Shown here: in pieces, positions 24,789 to 33,546 of the stretch
How the letters are laid out: every line of letters begins with the position of its first letter
How positions within the stretch are numbered: the first letter of the stretch is position 1
Assembly: GCA_945862125.1 (NCBI GenBank)
Contig: CAMAYC010000031.1
Location: 1-43,313 of the forward strand
DNA from: Reyranella massiliensis 521
GTDB taxonomy: Bacteria > Pseudomonadota > Alphaproteobacteria > Reyranellales > Reyranellaceae
DNA length: 43,313 nt
Direction of reading: 5' to 3'
Notes under the pieces: generated by a model
Told to the model about the DNA's origin: nothing
Databases searched by the model: none
What the model saw: only the letters and a program-made list of their open reading frames with translations
Made by a program: the position numbers and the translations under genes

Positions 24789-27647
24789 TCACGTCACCGC
24801 TCCTTCGCAGCGCTGACAGAGCAGCGGATGGGCGGCCGACTTGCCGACCTCCTCCAGCACCTGCCAGCAGCGTGCGCACTTTTCACCGGCAGCGAGTGCC
24901 GGCACGACCGCGACGCCAGCCACATCCGCAAGCGTGAAGGCACCCGCCGGCAATACGCCACCGTCAGGCACCTCGATCAGATCCCCGCCCGAGGTGATGC
25001 AGATCTCGGTGAGGTCGAGGCCCTTCAGCGCCTCGATAAATACCGATCCGGCATGGACATGCGGAGCCGCCTGCAGGCTTGAGCCGATGCGCTTCTCGGC
25101 ACGCTCCAGTTCCAATGCGCCGGTGACGACGCGCCGCAGCGCCCGCACGGTCTTCCACTTCTCGCCCAACGCTGCATCCAGCCAGCCCGCGGGGATGGTC
25201 GGATAGACGCGCAGATGCACCGAATCGGCCTTGCCGTCCGGCATGTCCTGCGGCCTGGCGAGCCAGGCCTCTTCCGCCGTGAAGCAGGTGATGGGCGCCA
25301 GCCACGCGGTAAGGAACGAGAAAATCTCGGCCATCACCGTCCGCGCCGCGCGCCGGCGCGGCGACGACGGCGCGTCGCAGTAGATCGCGTCCTTGCGGAT
25401 GTCGAAATAGAACGCCGAGAGATCGCCCGAGCAGAAGGTGTTGAGCTCGGTTGCGATGGTATGGAAGTCGTAATCGTCGACCGCCTTGCGCAGGATCGCG
25501 TCGAGCTCGGCCAGGCGATGAAGCACCCAGCGCTCGAGCTCCGGCATTTCTGCCCGCGCTACCCGCTCGGCCGCACTGAAGCCGTCGAGGCTGCCGAGCA
25601 GGTAGCGCAAGGTGTTGCGCAGCCGGCGATAGGCCTCGGCCTGGTGCTTCAGGATCTCCGGCCCGATGCGCTGGTCCTCGGTGTAGTCGGTGCCGACCAC
25701 CCAGAGGCGCAGGATGTCGGCGCCGTATTGGTCGCACACCGTTTGCGGCGCCGTGATGTTGCCCAGCGACTTCGACATCTTGCGGCCCTGCTCGTCGAGC
25801 GTGAAGCCGTGCGTCAGCACACCGTCATAGGGCGCGCGGCCGCGGGTGCCGCAGCTCTCCAGCAGCGAGGAATGGAACCAGCCACGATGCTGGTCGGAGC
25901 CTTCCAGATAAAGGTCAGCCGGCCACTTCAGATCGGGATTGCCTTCGAGCGTGAAGGCGTGCGTGCAACCTGAATCGAACCAGACGTCGAGGATGTCGGT
26001 GACCTGCTCGAAATCCTTGGCGTCGTATTTGTTGCCGAGGAAGCGCTCGGGCGGGCTCGCGAACCAGGCATCGGCGCCCTCTGCCTTGAAGGCCTCGACG
26101 ACGCGGCCCATCACCTCGGGATCGCGCAACGGCTCGCCGGTCGCCTTGTTGACGAACACCGCGATCGGTACGCCCCAGGCACGCTGGCGCGAGACGTTCC
26201 AGTCGGGTCGCGTCTCGATCATCGAGCGTAGCCGGTTGTAGCCGGCCTGCGGCACGAAGCGCGTCGCGTCGATCGCCGCCAGCGCCTTCTCGCGCAGGGT
26301 GCCGCCGATCTCCGAGATCGGCTTGTCCATGGCAATGAACCACTGCGGCGCGTTGCGAAAGATAACCGGCGCCTTGGAGCGCCAGGAATGCGGATACGAA
26401 TGGGTGACGCGACCCGAAGCGAGCAGCTTGCCCGCGGCATCGAGGGCAGCGATCACCGTGCGGTTGGCGTCGCCCTTCTTGCCTTCGGGCGTGTAGACGC
26501 GCTTGCCGGCGAACATCGGCACATGCGGATAATAGGTCCCGTCCTCGGAGACGGTGTCCGGCACCTCGACGCCATTGGCCACGCCCAGCTCATAGTCGTC
26601 GGCGCCATGGCCCGGCGCGATATGGACGAAGCCGGTGCCGGCATCGGCCGTGACGAAGCCGCCCGCCAGCAGGCGCACGTCGAACTCGAAACCCTGCCCG
26701 CGCAGAGGATGCGCCGCGATCAAGTCCACGAGATCGGATGCCGCAACGTCCGTCAGAATCTTGGCGACGAACTTGGCCTCGGCCGAAACCGACTCCACCA
26801 GCTCCTTCGCCAACACCATCTTCTCGCCGACGCGCGCCTTGCTGCCCTCGCCCACCTCGGTCACTTCGAGCAGCGCGTAGGCGATCTCGGGACCATAGGC
26901 GAGCGCACGGTTGCCCGGCATGGTCCAGGGGGTCGTCGTCCAGATCACGATCGCCGCGCCGTCGAGCTTGCCGGCGCGAGACTTCACGACGGGGAAACGC
27001 ACGAAAACCGTGTCGGAGACATGGTCGTGATACTCGATCTCGGCTTCGGCCAGCGCGGTCTTCTCGACCACCGACCAGAGCACGGCCTTCGAGCCCTTGT
27101 AGAGACCGCCGTTCATCAGGAACTTGCCGAGTTCGGCCACGATGGTGGCCTCGGACTCGTACTTCATCGTCGAGTAGTAATTGTCCCAGTCGCCGTCGAC
27201 GCCCAGCCGCTTGAACTCCTCGCGCTGCACCGTGATCCAGTGATCGGCGAAGGCGCGGCACTCCTTGCGGAACTCCACGACCGGCACCTGGTCCTTGTCC
27301 TGCTTCTTGGCGCGGTACTGCTCCTCGATCTTCCATTCGATCGGCAGACCGTGGCAGTCCCAGCCAGGGACATAGTGACTGTCCTTGCCCAGCATCTGCT
27401 GGGTGCGGCTCACCAGGTCCTTCAGGATCTTGTTGAGCGCGTGGCCGATATGGAGGTTGCCGTTGGCATAGGGAGGGCCGTCATGCAGGACGAACTTCGG
27501 CCGGCCCCTGCTCTCGGTGCGGAGCCGGTCCCACAGCTTCATGTCGGCCCAGCGCTTCAACAGCTCCGGCTCCTTCTTGGGAAGGCCGCCGCGCATGGGG
27601 AAGTCGGTCTTGGGCAGGAAAACGCTGGATTTATAGTCAGTTGTCAC
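24789..27647 (-). CDS. ileS: Isoleucyl-tRNA synthetase
   Basis: A 952-residue class-I synthetase. Family signs are DYKSSVFLPKTDFPMRGGLP at the N-terminus, the HIGH signature in PPYANGNLHIGHALNKIL (H66), KMSKSLGN in the second half, and a C-terminal zinc knuckle CARCW plus CQRC. The editing (CP1) domain is intact, with WTTTPWTMPGN and GTGFVHIAPGHGADDYELG. I use the GTG at 27647 as start because homologues begin a few residues before DYKS. A TTG at 27698 could extend it by 17 unlikely residues. It charges tRNA-Ile in the cytoplasm. Confidence 0.95.
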   Translation of the reverse strand: MTTDYKSSVFLPKTDFPMRGGLPKKEPELLKRWADMKLWDRLRTESRGRPKFVLHDGPPYANGNLHIGHALNKILKDLVSRTQQMLGKDSHYVPGWDCHGLPIEWKIEEQYRAKKQDKDQVPVVEFRKECRAFADHWITVQREEFKRLGVDGDWDNYYSTMKYESEATIVAELGKFLMNGGLYKGSKAVLWSVVEKTALAEAEIEYHDHVSDTVFVRFPVVKSRAGKLDGAAIVIWTTTPWTMPGNRALAYGPEIAYALLEVTEVGEGSKARVGEKMVLAKELVESVSAEAKFVAKILTDVAASDLVDLIAAHPLRGQGFEFDVRLLAGGFVTADAGTGFVHIAPGHGADDYELGVANGVEVPDTVSEDGTYYPHVPMFAGKRVYTPEGKKGDANRTVIAALDAAGKLLASGRVTHSYPHSWRSKAPVIFRNAPQWFIAMDKPISEIGGTLREKALAAIDATRFVPQAGYNRLRSMIETRPDWNVSRQRAWGVPIAVFVNKATGEPLRDPEVMGRVVEAFKAEGADAWFASPPERFLGNKYDAKDFEQVTDILDVWFDSGCTHAFTLEGNPDLKWPADLYLEGSDQHRGWFHSSLLESCGTRGRAPYDGVLTHGFTLDEQGRKMSKSLGNITAPQTVCDQYGADILRLWVVGTDYTEDQRIGPEILKHQAEAYRRLRNTLRYLLGSLDGFSAAERVARAEMPELERWVLHRLAELDAILRKAVDDYDFHTIATELNTFCSGDLSAFYFDIRKDAIYCDAPSSPRRRAARTVMAEIFSFLTAWLAPITCFTAEEAWLARPQDMPDGKADSVHLRVYPTIPAGWLDAALGEKWKTVRALRRVVTGALELERAEKRIGSSLQAAPHVHAGSVFIEALKGLDLTEICITSGGDLIEVPDGGVLPAGAFTLADVAGVAVVPALAAGEKCARCWQVLEEVGKSAAHPLLCQRCEGAVT

Positions 27648-27677
27648 GAGAAACTCGGTGCGAAAGGAGCGATGGGC

Positions 27678-27696
27678 GGCCGCCGGGACGGCGGCC
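27678..27696. other. GC-rich hairpin in the ileS leader
   Basis: GGCCGCC at 27678-27684 pairs with GGCGGCC at 27690-27696 around GGGAC. On the minus strand it lies about 30 bp before the GTG start of ileS. It could affect translation or be a weak terminator for ribF read-through. No T-box or other known leader is visible. Confidence 0.4.
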
Positions 27697-27804
27697 AAAC
27701 AGACGGGACGACCCGGCCGCAGTCAGCGGACCGGGCGGATAATTCGCTCCTGGAGGGCCCCGATAAACATAGGGCCGGCAATCTAGGGACGGGGGTCGGG
27801 GGGG

Positions 27805-28740
27805 TCAAGGAGCCGCTAGAATGGCCTTTGCCGCCTCGCCGTCGGCCGCGATCTGGGCTTTTAGCGCATCGAGACCGGAGAACTTCATCTCCGGCCGGAT
27901 GAAGTCGACCAGCGCTACGCGCAGGGCCTGGCCGTAGAGGTCGCCCGAGAAATCGAAAAGGTGGACCTCGAAGTTTTCCTGCAGCTTGCCGAAGGTCGGA
28001 CGCCGGCCAAGGTTGGCCACGGCCCGGCGCCATTCGCCATTGACGAGTGCCCGCACGGCATAGACTCCGAAACGCGGCCGAAGATGCTCGCCCAGCGCCA
28101 CGTTGGCGGTGGGAAACCCGATGGTGCGGCCGCGCTGATCGCCGAGCTCGACCACGCCCTCGATCTCCCAGGGATGGCCCAGCAGCGCGGCTGCCTCCCT
28201 GGCCATGCCGGCACGCAGCGCCTCGCGAATGCGGGTCGAGGAATAGATCTCGCCCTCGCGCATGACGGGCTCGAGCACCGTGACGCCGACGCCGCGCGCC
28301 GTGCCCGACTTGCGGAGGAACTCGACATTGCCGCTGCGCCGCGCGCCGAAGGTGAAGTCGTAGCCGCACACGACATGGCGCGCGCCCAACCCCTTCAGCA
28401 GCACGTCCTCGATGAAGGCGTCCGCCGAGAGGGCGGCAAAGGCCGCGTCGAAGCGCTGGGCGAGCACGGCCTGAACGCCGTACTGCGCCAGCAGCCTGAG
28501 CTTGGCCGGCGACAGGGTCAGCCGGAATGGCCCTGTGTCGGGCACGAAGAAGCCGCGCGGATGCGGCTCGAAGGTGAGCGCCACCACCGGCGCCCCCAAG
28601 GCTTTGGCCTGTCGGCCGGCGTCGGCGATCAATGCCTGGTGGCCGCGATGCACGCCGTCGAAATTGCCGAGCGCCACCACACCGCCTTTCCAGGCGGCGG
28701 GCGTCTTCTGCCAGTCGTCGAAGGCCGGAAGGGATGTCAT
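27805..28740 (-). CDS. ribF: Bifunctional riboflavin kinase / FAD synthetase
   Basis: A 311-residue two-domain enzyme. The N-terminal nucleotidyltransferase has ALGNFDGVHRGHQALI and YSSTRIREAL. The C-terminal flavokinase has GRTIGFPTANVAL and FEVHLFDFSGDLYG. It makes FMN and FAD from riboflavin. The ATG at 28740 (MTSLPAFDDW) is chosen because upstream in-frame residues are unlike the family; its ribosome-binding site is weak. It lies between the MaoC gene (8 bp) and ileS. Confidence 0.95.
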   Translation of the reverse strand: MTSLPAFDDWQKTPAAWKGGVVALGNFDGVHRGHQALIADAGRQAKALGAPVVALTFEPHPRGFFVPDTGPFRLTLSPAKLRLLAQYGVQAVLAQRFDAAFAALSADAFIEDVLLKGLGARHVVCGYDFTFGARRSGNVEFLRKSGTARGVGVTVLEPVMREGEIYSSTRIREALRAGMAREAAALLGHPWEIEGVVELGDQRGRTIGFPTANVALGEHLRPRFGVYAVRALVNGEWRRAVANLGRRPTFGKLQENFEVHLFDFSGDLYGQALRVALVDFIRPEMKFSGLDALKAQIAADGEAAKAILAAP

Positions 28741-28748
28741 GCCCAAGA

Positions 28749-29195
28749 TCACGCCAGGTCGCGCCGCGGCACCAGCACCAAGGCTTCGCCGTCGATCACG
28801 ACCTTGTCGCCGTTGAGGCACTGGGTCTTGAGCGTGACACGCCGGCGCTTCTCGTCGATGGCGGTGATGGTGGCGACGGCGGTGATGGTCTCGCCGATCA
28901 GCACCGGCGCCAGGAAGTTCATGGTCTGGGAAATATAGACCGCGCCGGGGCCGGGCAGCTTGGTGCCGACCACCGTCGAGATGAAGCTGCCGCTCAGCAT
29001 GCCGTGGGCGATGCGCTGGCCGAAGCGCGTGGTGCGGGCGAAGCCGTCATGGAGATGGATCGGATTGGTGTCGCCCGAGACGCCGGCGAAAGCCGCGATG
29101 TCGGCTTCGGTAACAGTCTTGCCGAACATCGCCGACATGCCGACCTTGAGGTCTTCGAGATAGAGGCCATTCATGGCCGAGAAGGATGACGCCAC
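28749..29195 (-). CDS. MaoC-family (R)-specific enoyl-CoA hydratase-like protein
   Basis: A 148-residue single hotdog domain. The hydratase-2 motif is present as FAGVSGDTNPIHL, with the catalytic D and H, followed by RFGQRIAHGMLSGSFIS, and the end is typical (INQCLNGDKVVIDGEALVLV-like). It hydrates trans-2-enoyl-CoA to (R)-3-hydroxyacyl-CoA, often feeding polyhydroxyalkanoate synthesis or side-chain beta-oxidation. GTG 29195 is chosen over ATG 29174 because GGGGAG lies nine bases before it. First gene of the minus-strand run, divergent from the phosphotransferase gene. Confidence 0.88.
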   Translation of the reverse strand: MASSFSAMNGLYLEDLKVGMSAMFGKTVTEADIAAFAGVSGDTNPIHLHDGFARTTRFGQRIAHGMLSGSFISTVVGTKLPGPGAVYISQTMNFLAPVLIGETITAVATITAIDEKRRRVTLKTQCLNGDKVVIDGEALVLVPRRDLA

Positions 29196-29263
29196 GTCTT
29201 GATTCTCCCCGCGTGAGGGCCGCCCTCTTACCACGCTGCGGGGCCTGTGCCACAGTCCGGTGA

Positions 29264-30295
29264 ATGACCGTTCACACGCCTGATGAAGCGGAAAATGTCG
29301 CGGCCGGCCTGGCCCGGGCGGCCGGTCGCCATTTCGGCCGAGCGGTCACGATCGAAAAGCTGAAGCGCGAGTCGGGCGGTGCTTCGCGCCAGACCTGGAG
29401 CTTCGACGCCGTCGTCGACGGCACGCAGCACGCGCTGATCCTGCGCCGCGATCCGCCGACCCTCGGGGCTCCCCGAAGCAAGGCCGAAGTCGACCGCTCA
29501 GTCTCGATCGACCGCGCCACCGAGTTTCGTGTCCTGCATGCCGCTTTCCGGGCCGGCGTCCGCGCCCCGGAAGTGTTGTTCGAACTCACGCCCGAGGACG
29601 GATTGGGCGAGGCTTTTGTCATGCGCCGGATCGGCGGCATCGCCATCGCCCGCAAGCTGCTGCGGGATGCGCCCTACGACGGCGCGCGAAAAAAGATCGC
29701 AGGCCAGCTCGGCGAAATCCTGGCACGCCTCCACGCCGTGCCGGTGGACGGGCTGCCGCCGCTGGTCCGTCGCGAGGCGGCCGACCATATCGCGAGCCAG
29801 CGCCGTGCCCTCGACCTGCTCGATCGGCCGCAGCCGGTGTTCGAGCTGGCGCTCGCCTGGCTCGACCGTAAGAAGCCCACGCCGACCGCGAGGCCGGTGC
29901 TCGTCCACGGCGACTACCGCACCGGCAACTATCTCGCCGACGAGAACGGCGTGACCGCGATCCTCGATTGGGAAGGCGCGCATCTCGGCGACCCCATCGA
30001 GGATTTGGGCTGGCTCTGCGTCAAGAGCTGGCGCTTCGGCGCCGTCGACAGGCCGGCCGGCGGCTTCGGCAGCCGCGAGGAACTGTGGGCCGCCTACACA
30101 CGCGCGGGCGGCATCGAGGTCGATCCGGCGCGCGCGCACTGGTGGGAAGTGTTCGGCACCGTGCGCTGGGGAATCATCTGCCACAACCAGGCGTGGCGGC
30201 ATCTCTCGGGCGCGATCAAGTCGATGGAACTGGCCTCGATCGGCCGCCGCGCGGTGGAGACCGAGGTCGACCTGCTGCAACTGCTGAAGGCCTGA
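29264..30295 (+). CDS. Phosphotransferase (APH/ACAD10-11-like) family protein
   Basis: A 343-residue kinase-like fold protein. The N-lobe has ESGGASRQTWSF and the ATP-site lysine analogue region ALILRRDPP. The catalytic loop is VHGDYRTGNYL (H215, D217, N222) and the metal aspartate is in AILDWEGAHLGDP. It resembles the N-terminal kinase domains of mammalian ACAD10/11, which phosphorylate 4-hydroxyacyl-CoAs, more than true aminoglycoside kinases. The gene is one base away from the DUF6285 gene, a common pair. Role in hydroxyacyl-CoA catabolism is inferred. Confidence 0.86.
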   Translation: MTVHTPDEAENVAAGLARAAGRHFGRAVTIEKLKRESGGASRQTWSFDAVVDGTQHALILRRDPPTLGAPRSKAEVDRSVSIDRATEFRVLHAAFRAGVRAPEVLFELTPEDGLGEAFVMRRIGGIAIARKLLRDAPYDGARKKIAGQLGEILARLHAVPVDGLPPLVRREAADHIASQRRALDLLDRPQPVFELALAWLDRKKPTPTARPVLVHGDYRTGNYLADENGVTAILDWEGAHLGDPIEDLGWLCVKSWRFGAVDRPAGGFGSREELWAAYTRAGGIEVDPARAHWWEVFGTVRWGIICHNQAWRHLSGAIKSMELASIGRRAVETEVDLLQLLKA

Positions 30296-30296
30296 C

Positions 30297-30656
30297 ATGG
30301 CACAGGATCGTCCCACCGCCTCGGAGCTGCTGGCCGCCATCGCCGACTTCCTGCGCGACGAGGCCACGCCCGCCCTCGACAAGGCCGAGCCGCGGCTGGG
30401 TTTCCAGATGCGCGTGGCCGTGAACTCGCTTTCCATCCTCGAACGCGAGGCGCGGCTGGGGCCCGCCGCCGATGCCGCCGAGCAGAAGCGGTTGGCCAAA
30501 CTACTGGACCGGGACGGCACGCTCGACGAGCTCAACCGCGAGCTCGCCCGCCAGCTCCGCACCGGGAAGCGCGACGAACGCGACGCTGCTCTGATGGAAC
30601 ATCTCGACGCCACGATCGCCGACAAGATCGCCATCGCCAATCCCAGGTGGAAATGA
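30297..30656 (+). CDS. DUF6285 protein
   Basis: A 119-residue soluble helical protein (PTASELLAAIADFLRDEATP, FQMRVAVNSLSILEREA, LARQLRTGKRDE). It belongs by appearance to DUF6285, short proteins regularly encoded next to an APH-like kinase and acyl-CoA dehydrogenase genes. It starts two bases after the kinase stop, so it is almost surely co-translated. It may be a subunit or chaperone of the kinase. No catalytic motif visible. Confidence 0.75.
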   Translation: MAQDRPTASELLAAIADFLRDEATPALDKAEPRLGFQMRVAVNSLSILEREARLGPAADAAEQKRLAKLLDRDGTLDELNRELARQLRTGKRDERDAALMEHLDATIADKIAIANPRWK

Positions 30657-30720
30657 CCCTTCGGCGTTCACCGAACCATTGGCCGTGGCAGCCGTCCTCG
30701 CGCGGGCGTAAATTCGCGCC

Positions 30721-31419
30721 ATGACCACCGTGAACGCCCTTTCCGAAGTCGCCGCCCTGATGGGCGATCCGGCACGCGCCGCCATGCTGTCGCTGCTGAT
30801 GGACGGCCGCGCCCACACGGCCTCCGACCTGGCGCTGGCCGCCGGCGTCACCGCCCAGACCGCGTCGGGCCATCTCGGGCGCATGACGGAGGCCAACCTG
30901 CTGGCCGCCCGCGCCCAGGGCCGCAACCGCTTCTATCGCCTGGCGTCAGGCGACGTGGCGCACGCCATCGAATCGCTGATGGCGCTGGCCGGCACGCGCG
31001 CCCAGCCGGCGTCGCGCAGTGCCGCGTGGCGGCGCGATCCCGACCTCCGCTTCTGCCGCACCTGCTACGACCATCTCGCGGGCCAGGTCGGCATCGCCGT
31101 CACCGATTCGCTGACCCAGCATGGTCATCTCGAGCCCAAGGGCTCGCACGACTGGAAGCTGACGGCCTCGGGCGAACTTTTCTGCGCACGAGTCGGCGTC
31201 GATCTCGCCGGCGCACGCCAGACGACCACGCGCCACTTCGCGCGCCAGTGCCTCGACTGGAGCGAACGCCGGCCGCACATTTCGGGCGCACTGGGCTCGG
31301 CCATCGCCGACACGTTCTTCAAGAAGGGCTGGGCCGAGAAACTGCGCCGCGGCCGCACCGTCCGCCTCACTGATTCAGGCCGCCGCGCGCTGGCGCGCGA
31401 CTTCGGCGCGTCGGTCTAA
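30721..31419 (+). CDS. ArsR-family transcriptional regulator
   Basis: A 232-residue protein with an N-terminal winged-helix HTH (EVAALMGDPARAAMLSLLMD, ASDLALAAGVTAQTASGHLGRM, LLAARAQGRNRFYRL). A longer C-terminal part follows, with CRTCYDHLAGQVGIAVTDSL, a form seen in non-metal ArsR regulators. There is no CxC metal site in the recognition helix. It is 65 bp after DUF6285 and may have its own promoter. The target is unknown. Convergent with the aldolase-like gene, six bp apart. Confidence 0.88.
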   Translation: MTTVNALSEVAALMGDPARAAMLSLLMDGRAHTASDLALAAGVTAQTASGHLGRMTEANLLAARAQGRNRFYRLASGDVAHAIESLMALAGTRAQPASRSAAWRRDPDLRFCRTCYDHLAGQVGIAVTDSLTQHGHLEPKGSHDWKLTASGELFCARVGVDLAGARQTTTRHFARQCLDWSERRPHISGALGSAIADTFFKKGWAEKLRRGRTVRLTDSGRRALARDFGASV

Positions 31420-31425
31420 CCGATC

Positions 31426-32547
31426 TCACCAGCCGTGGAAGCGCGGCCACACCTCGGTCGCGCCTGCGGCCGTCACGAGGTGATAATCGGGATACTGCGC
31501 GCCGGTAGCGCAGGCATGGTTGGGCAGCACGCGCAGCTTGGTGCCGATCGGAAAGCGGTCGATGAGGCTCCCATCCGCCGCGCCATCGCGGCGGGAGACG
31601 ATGCCATGCTCCTGGTTGGCCGCGCCGACGAGCAGCCCCTCGATCGCCCGGCCTGAAGCGTCGCAGACGATGCCATAGCCATAGTCGATCTTCTGGCGTT
31701 GCGTGCCGCGATCACGGCTCATCGCCATCCAGCCCGCGTCGACGATCACCCAGCCCTTCTCCGGCTGGTGGCCGATCACCGTCGTCAATACCGACAGCGC
31801 AACGTTCTCGGGCGTGCAGACACCGACATTGGCCATCACCAGGTCGAAGAAGACGTAGACGCCGGCCCGCACCTCGGTGACGCCGTCGAGGCTCTGCGCC
31901 GACAGCGCCGTGGGCGTGGAGCCGACGCTCACCTCGGGACACGGCAGGCCCGCCGCCCGCAGGCGCTCGGCCGCGCGCACGGATAGGTGGCGCTCCTGCT
32001 CGGCGAGCTGGCGCAGCGCTTCGGGGGTATTGAGGTCGTAGGAACTGCCGGCGTGGGTCAGCACGCCTTTCAGCTTCGCGCCGCCCTCGTGCAGCACGCG
32101 GCCGATCTCGATCAGCACAGCATCCTCGGGCTGCACACCCGAGCGATGCCCGTCGGAATCGATTTCGATCATGACCTCGAAAGGATGCCCCTTGGCGACG
32201 ACGGCTTGCGCCGCCGCGACCGAGTCGACCAGCAGCGTGAGCGCGCAGCCTTGCCGGCAGAGCGCCAGCGCGCGGTCGAGCTTGTCGGGCGAGATGCAGA
32301 CGGCATAGAGGATGTCGGCAAAACCCGCGGCGAAGAACTGCTCCGCCTCCTTCAGGGTCGACACCGTGATGCCCCGCGCCCCCGCCTCCTGCTGGCGCCG
32401 GGCCACTTCGATGCATTTCGACGTCTTCACATGCGGCCGCAGGCGGACACCCAATTCGGTCATACGCTTCTGCAGGCGCGCGATGTTGGCAGCCATGCGC
32501 GTCTCGTCGATCAGCGCGGCCGGCGTTTCGATGTCCATCAACGTCAA
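31426..32547 (-). CDS. D-threonine aldolase / D-serine dehydratase-like PLP enzyme
   Basis: A 373-residue fold-III PLP enzyme. It opens with DIETPAALIDETRMAANI, the PLP lysine is K41 in LRPHVKTSKC, and the metal-binding pair of the D-threonine-aldolase/DSD1 group is H344 and C346 in NHACAT. These enzymes cleave D-threonine or D-3-hydroxyamino acids to glycine and an aldehyde, or deaminate D-serine. It is the last gene of a HAD-Bug receptor-aldolase operon, 12 bp after the receptor, so the receptor may import a substrate for it (inference). Confidence 0.88.
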   Translation of the reverse strand: MTLMDIETPAALIDETRMAANIARLQKRMTELGVRLRPHVKTSKCIEVARRQQEAGARGITVSTLKEAEQFFAAGFADILYAVCISPDKLDRALALCRQGCALTLLVDSVAAAQAVVAKGHPFEVMIEIDSDGHRSGVQPEDAVLIEIGRVLHEGGAKLKGVLTHAGSSYDLNTPEALRQLAEQERHLSVRAAERLRAAGLPCPEVSVGSTPTALSAQSLDGVTEVRAGVYVFFDLVMANVGVCTPENVALSVLTTVIGHQPEKGWVIVDAGWMAMSRDRGTQRQKIDYGYGIVCDASGRAIEGLLVGAANQEHGIVSRRDGAADGSLIDRFPIGTKLRVLPNHACATGAQYPDYHLVTAAGATEVWPRFHGW

Positions 32548-32559
32548 GATGTCCGTTCC

Positions 32560-33546
32560 TCAGTCGAGATATTCGCCACGGGCCCTGAGCGCCGGCACGT
32601 CTTTTTCCAGACCGTTCGCGATCAGCTCCGTCACGGTAGCCGGCTGCAGGGCTTCGGGCGAGGGCAGATCGACGCCGACCGCCTGCATCTGCTTCACCAG
32701 CGCCGGATCAGCGACGGCCGCACGCAACGCCTCGTTCAGCCGCTTCACGATCGCCGGCGGCGTGGCCTTGGCGACGAACAGCGCGTTCCACGACCTGATA
32801 TTCATGTCGTAGCCGGCGCTCGCCGCCGTCGCGACGCTAGGAAGCTGGGGCAGAGGTTTGTCGCTCAGCACCGCCAGCGCCTTGATCTTGCCGCCCGCGA
32901 TCTGAGGCAGCGCCGTGGTCGACTGGTCGCACATGAAGTCGATGTGGCCGCCCATCAGGTCGTTCATCGCCGGCGCGACGCCGCGATAAGGCACATGCGT
33001 GATGTTCTGCTTCAGCGTCGACAGCAGCACGACGCAGGCGTAGTGCGAGATCGATCCGACACCCGCACTGCCATAAGTCATGCCGGCCTTGTTGGCCTCG
33101 GCATAGGCGACGAATTCCTTGAGGTTCGACACCGGCAGCGCCGCCTTGGCGACCAGCAGGAGCGGCGCCGTGCCCGCCAGACCCACCGGCGCGAAGCTCG
33201 TGATCGGATCGTAAGGCAGCTTCTTGAACAGGGCGGCATTGGCCACGTGCGTGCCGATGGTGCCGAAGCCCATGGTGTAGCCGTCGGCCGGCGCGTTGAG
33301 CAGCTTGGCGAGACCGATCGTGCCGCTCGCCCCGCCGACATTTTCGACGACCACCGTTTGCTTCAAGTCTGCCGCCATTCCCTGCGCGATCGATCGCGCC
33401 AGCGCGTCGCTGGGCCCGCCCGCCGGGAAGGGCACGATCAGCGTGACCGGCTTGGCGGGGAATTCCTGCGCCAGCGCTGTCCCGGCGAGGGGGCCGGCCA
33501 GGAGAAACGATGCAGCGAGCGCCGCGAAACAGTGCTTGAGGGTCAT
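32560..33546 (-). CDS. Bug-family (TctC-like) periplasmic solute receptor
   Basis: A 328-residue exported protein; signal peptide MTLKHCFAALAASFLLAG continues to GTALAQ. Bug signatures: FPAKPVTLIVPFPAGGPSD, VENVGGASGTIGLAKL, ADGYTMGFGTIGTH, THVPYRGVAPAMNDLMGGHID and FVAKATPPAIVKRLNEAL. It is a second receptor without TctAB partners. The ATG overlaps the HAD stop (ATGA), tying it to the HAD and aldolase genes. Confidence 0.92.
   Translation of the reverse strand: MTLKHCFAALAASFLLAGPLAGTALAQEFPAKPVTLIVPFPAGGPSDALARSIAQGMAADLKQTVVVENVGGASGTIGLAKLLNAPADGYTMGFGTIGTHVANAALFKKLPYDPITSFAPVGLAGTAPLLLVAKAALPVSNLKEFVAYAEANKAGMTYGSAGVGSISHYACVVLLSTLKQNITHVPYRGVAPAMNDLMGGHIDFMCDQSTTALPQIAGGKIKALAVLSDKPLPQLPSVATAASAGYDMNIRSWNALFVAKATPPAIVKRLNEALRAAVADPALVKQMQAVGVDLPSPEALQPATVTELIANGLEKDVPALRARGEYLD

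Noticed and set aside
27648-27804. T-box or other riboswitch upstream of ileS
   Set aside because: No T-box sequence, specifier loop or terminator/antiterminator pair is recognisable; only a short hairpin is present.
26388-27902. A 504-codon plus-strand frame opposite ileS
   Set aside because: Antisense shadow; no motifs and composition dictated by ileS codons.
29498-30640. A 380-codon minus-strand frame opposite the kinase and DUF6285 genes
   Set aside because: No recognisable domain, and two well-supported genes occupy the other strand.
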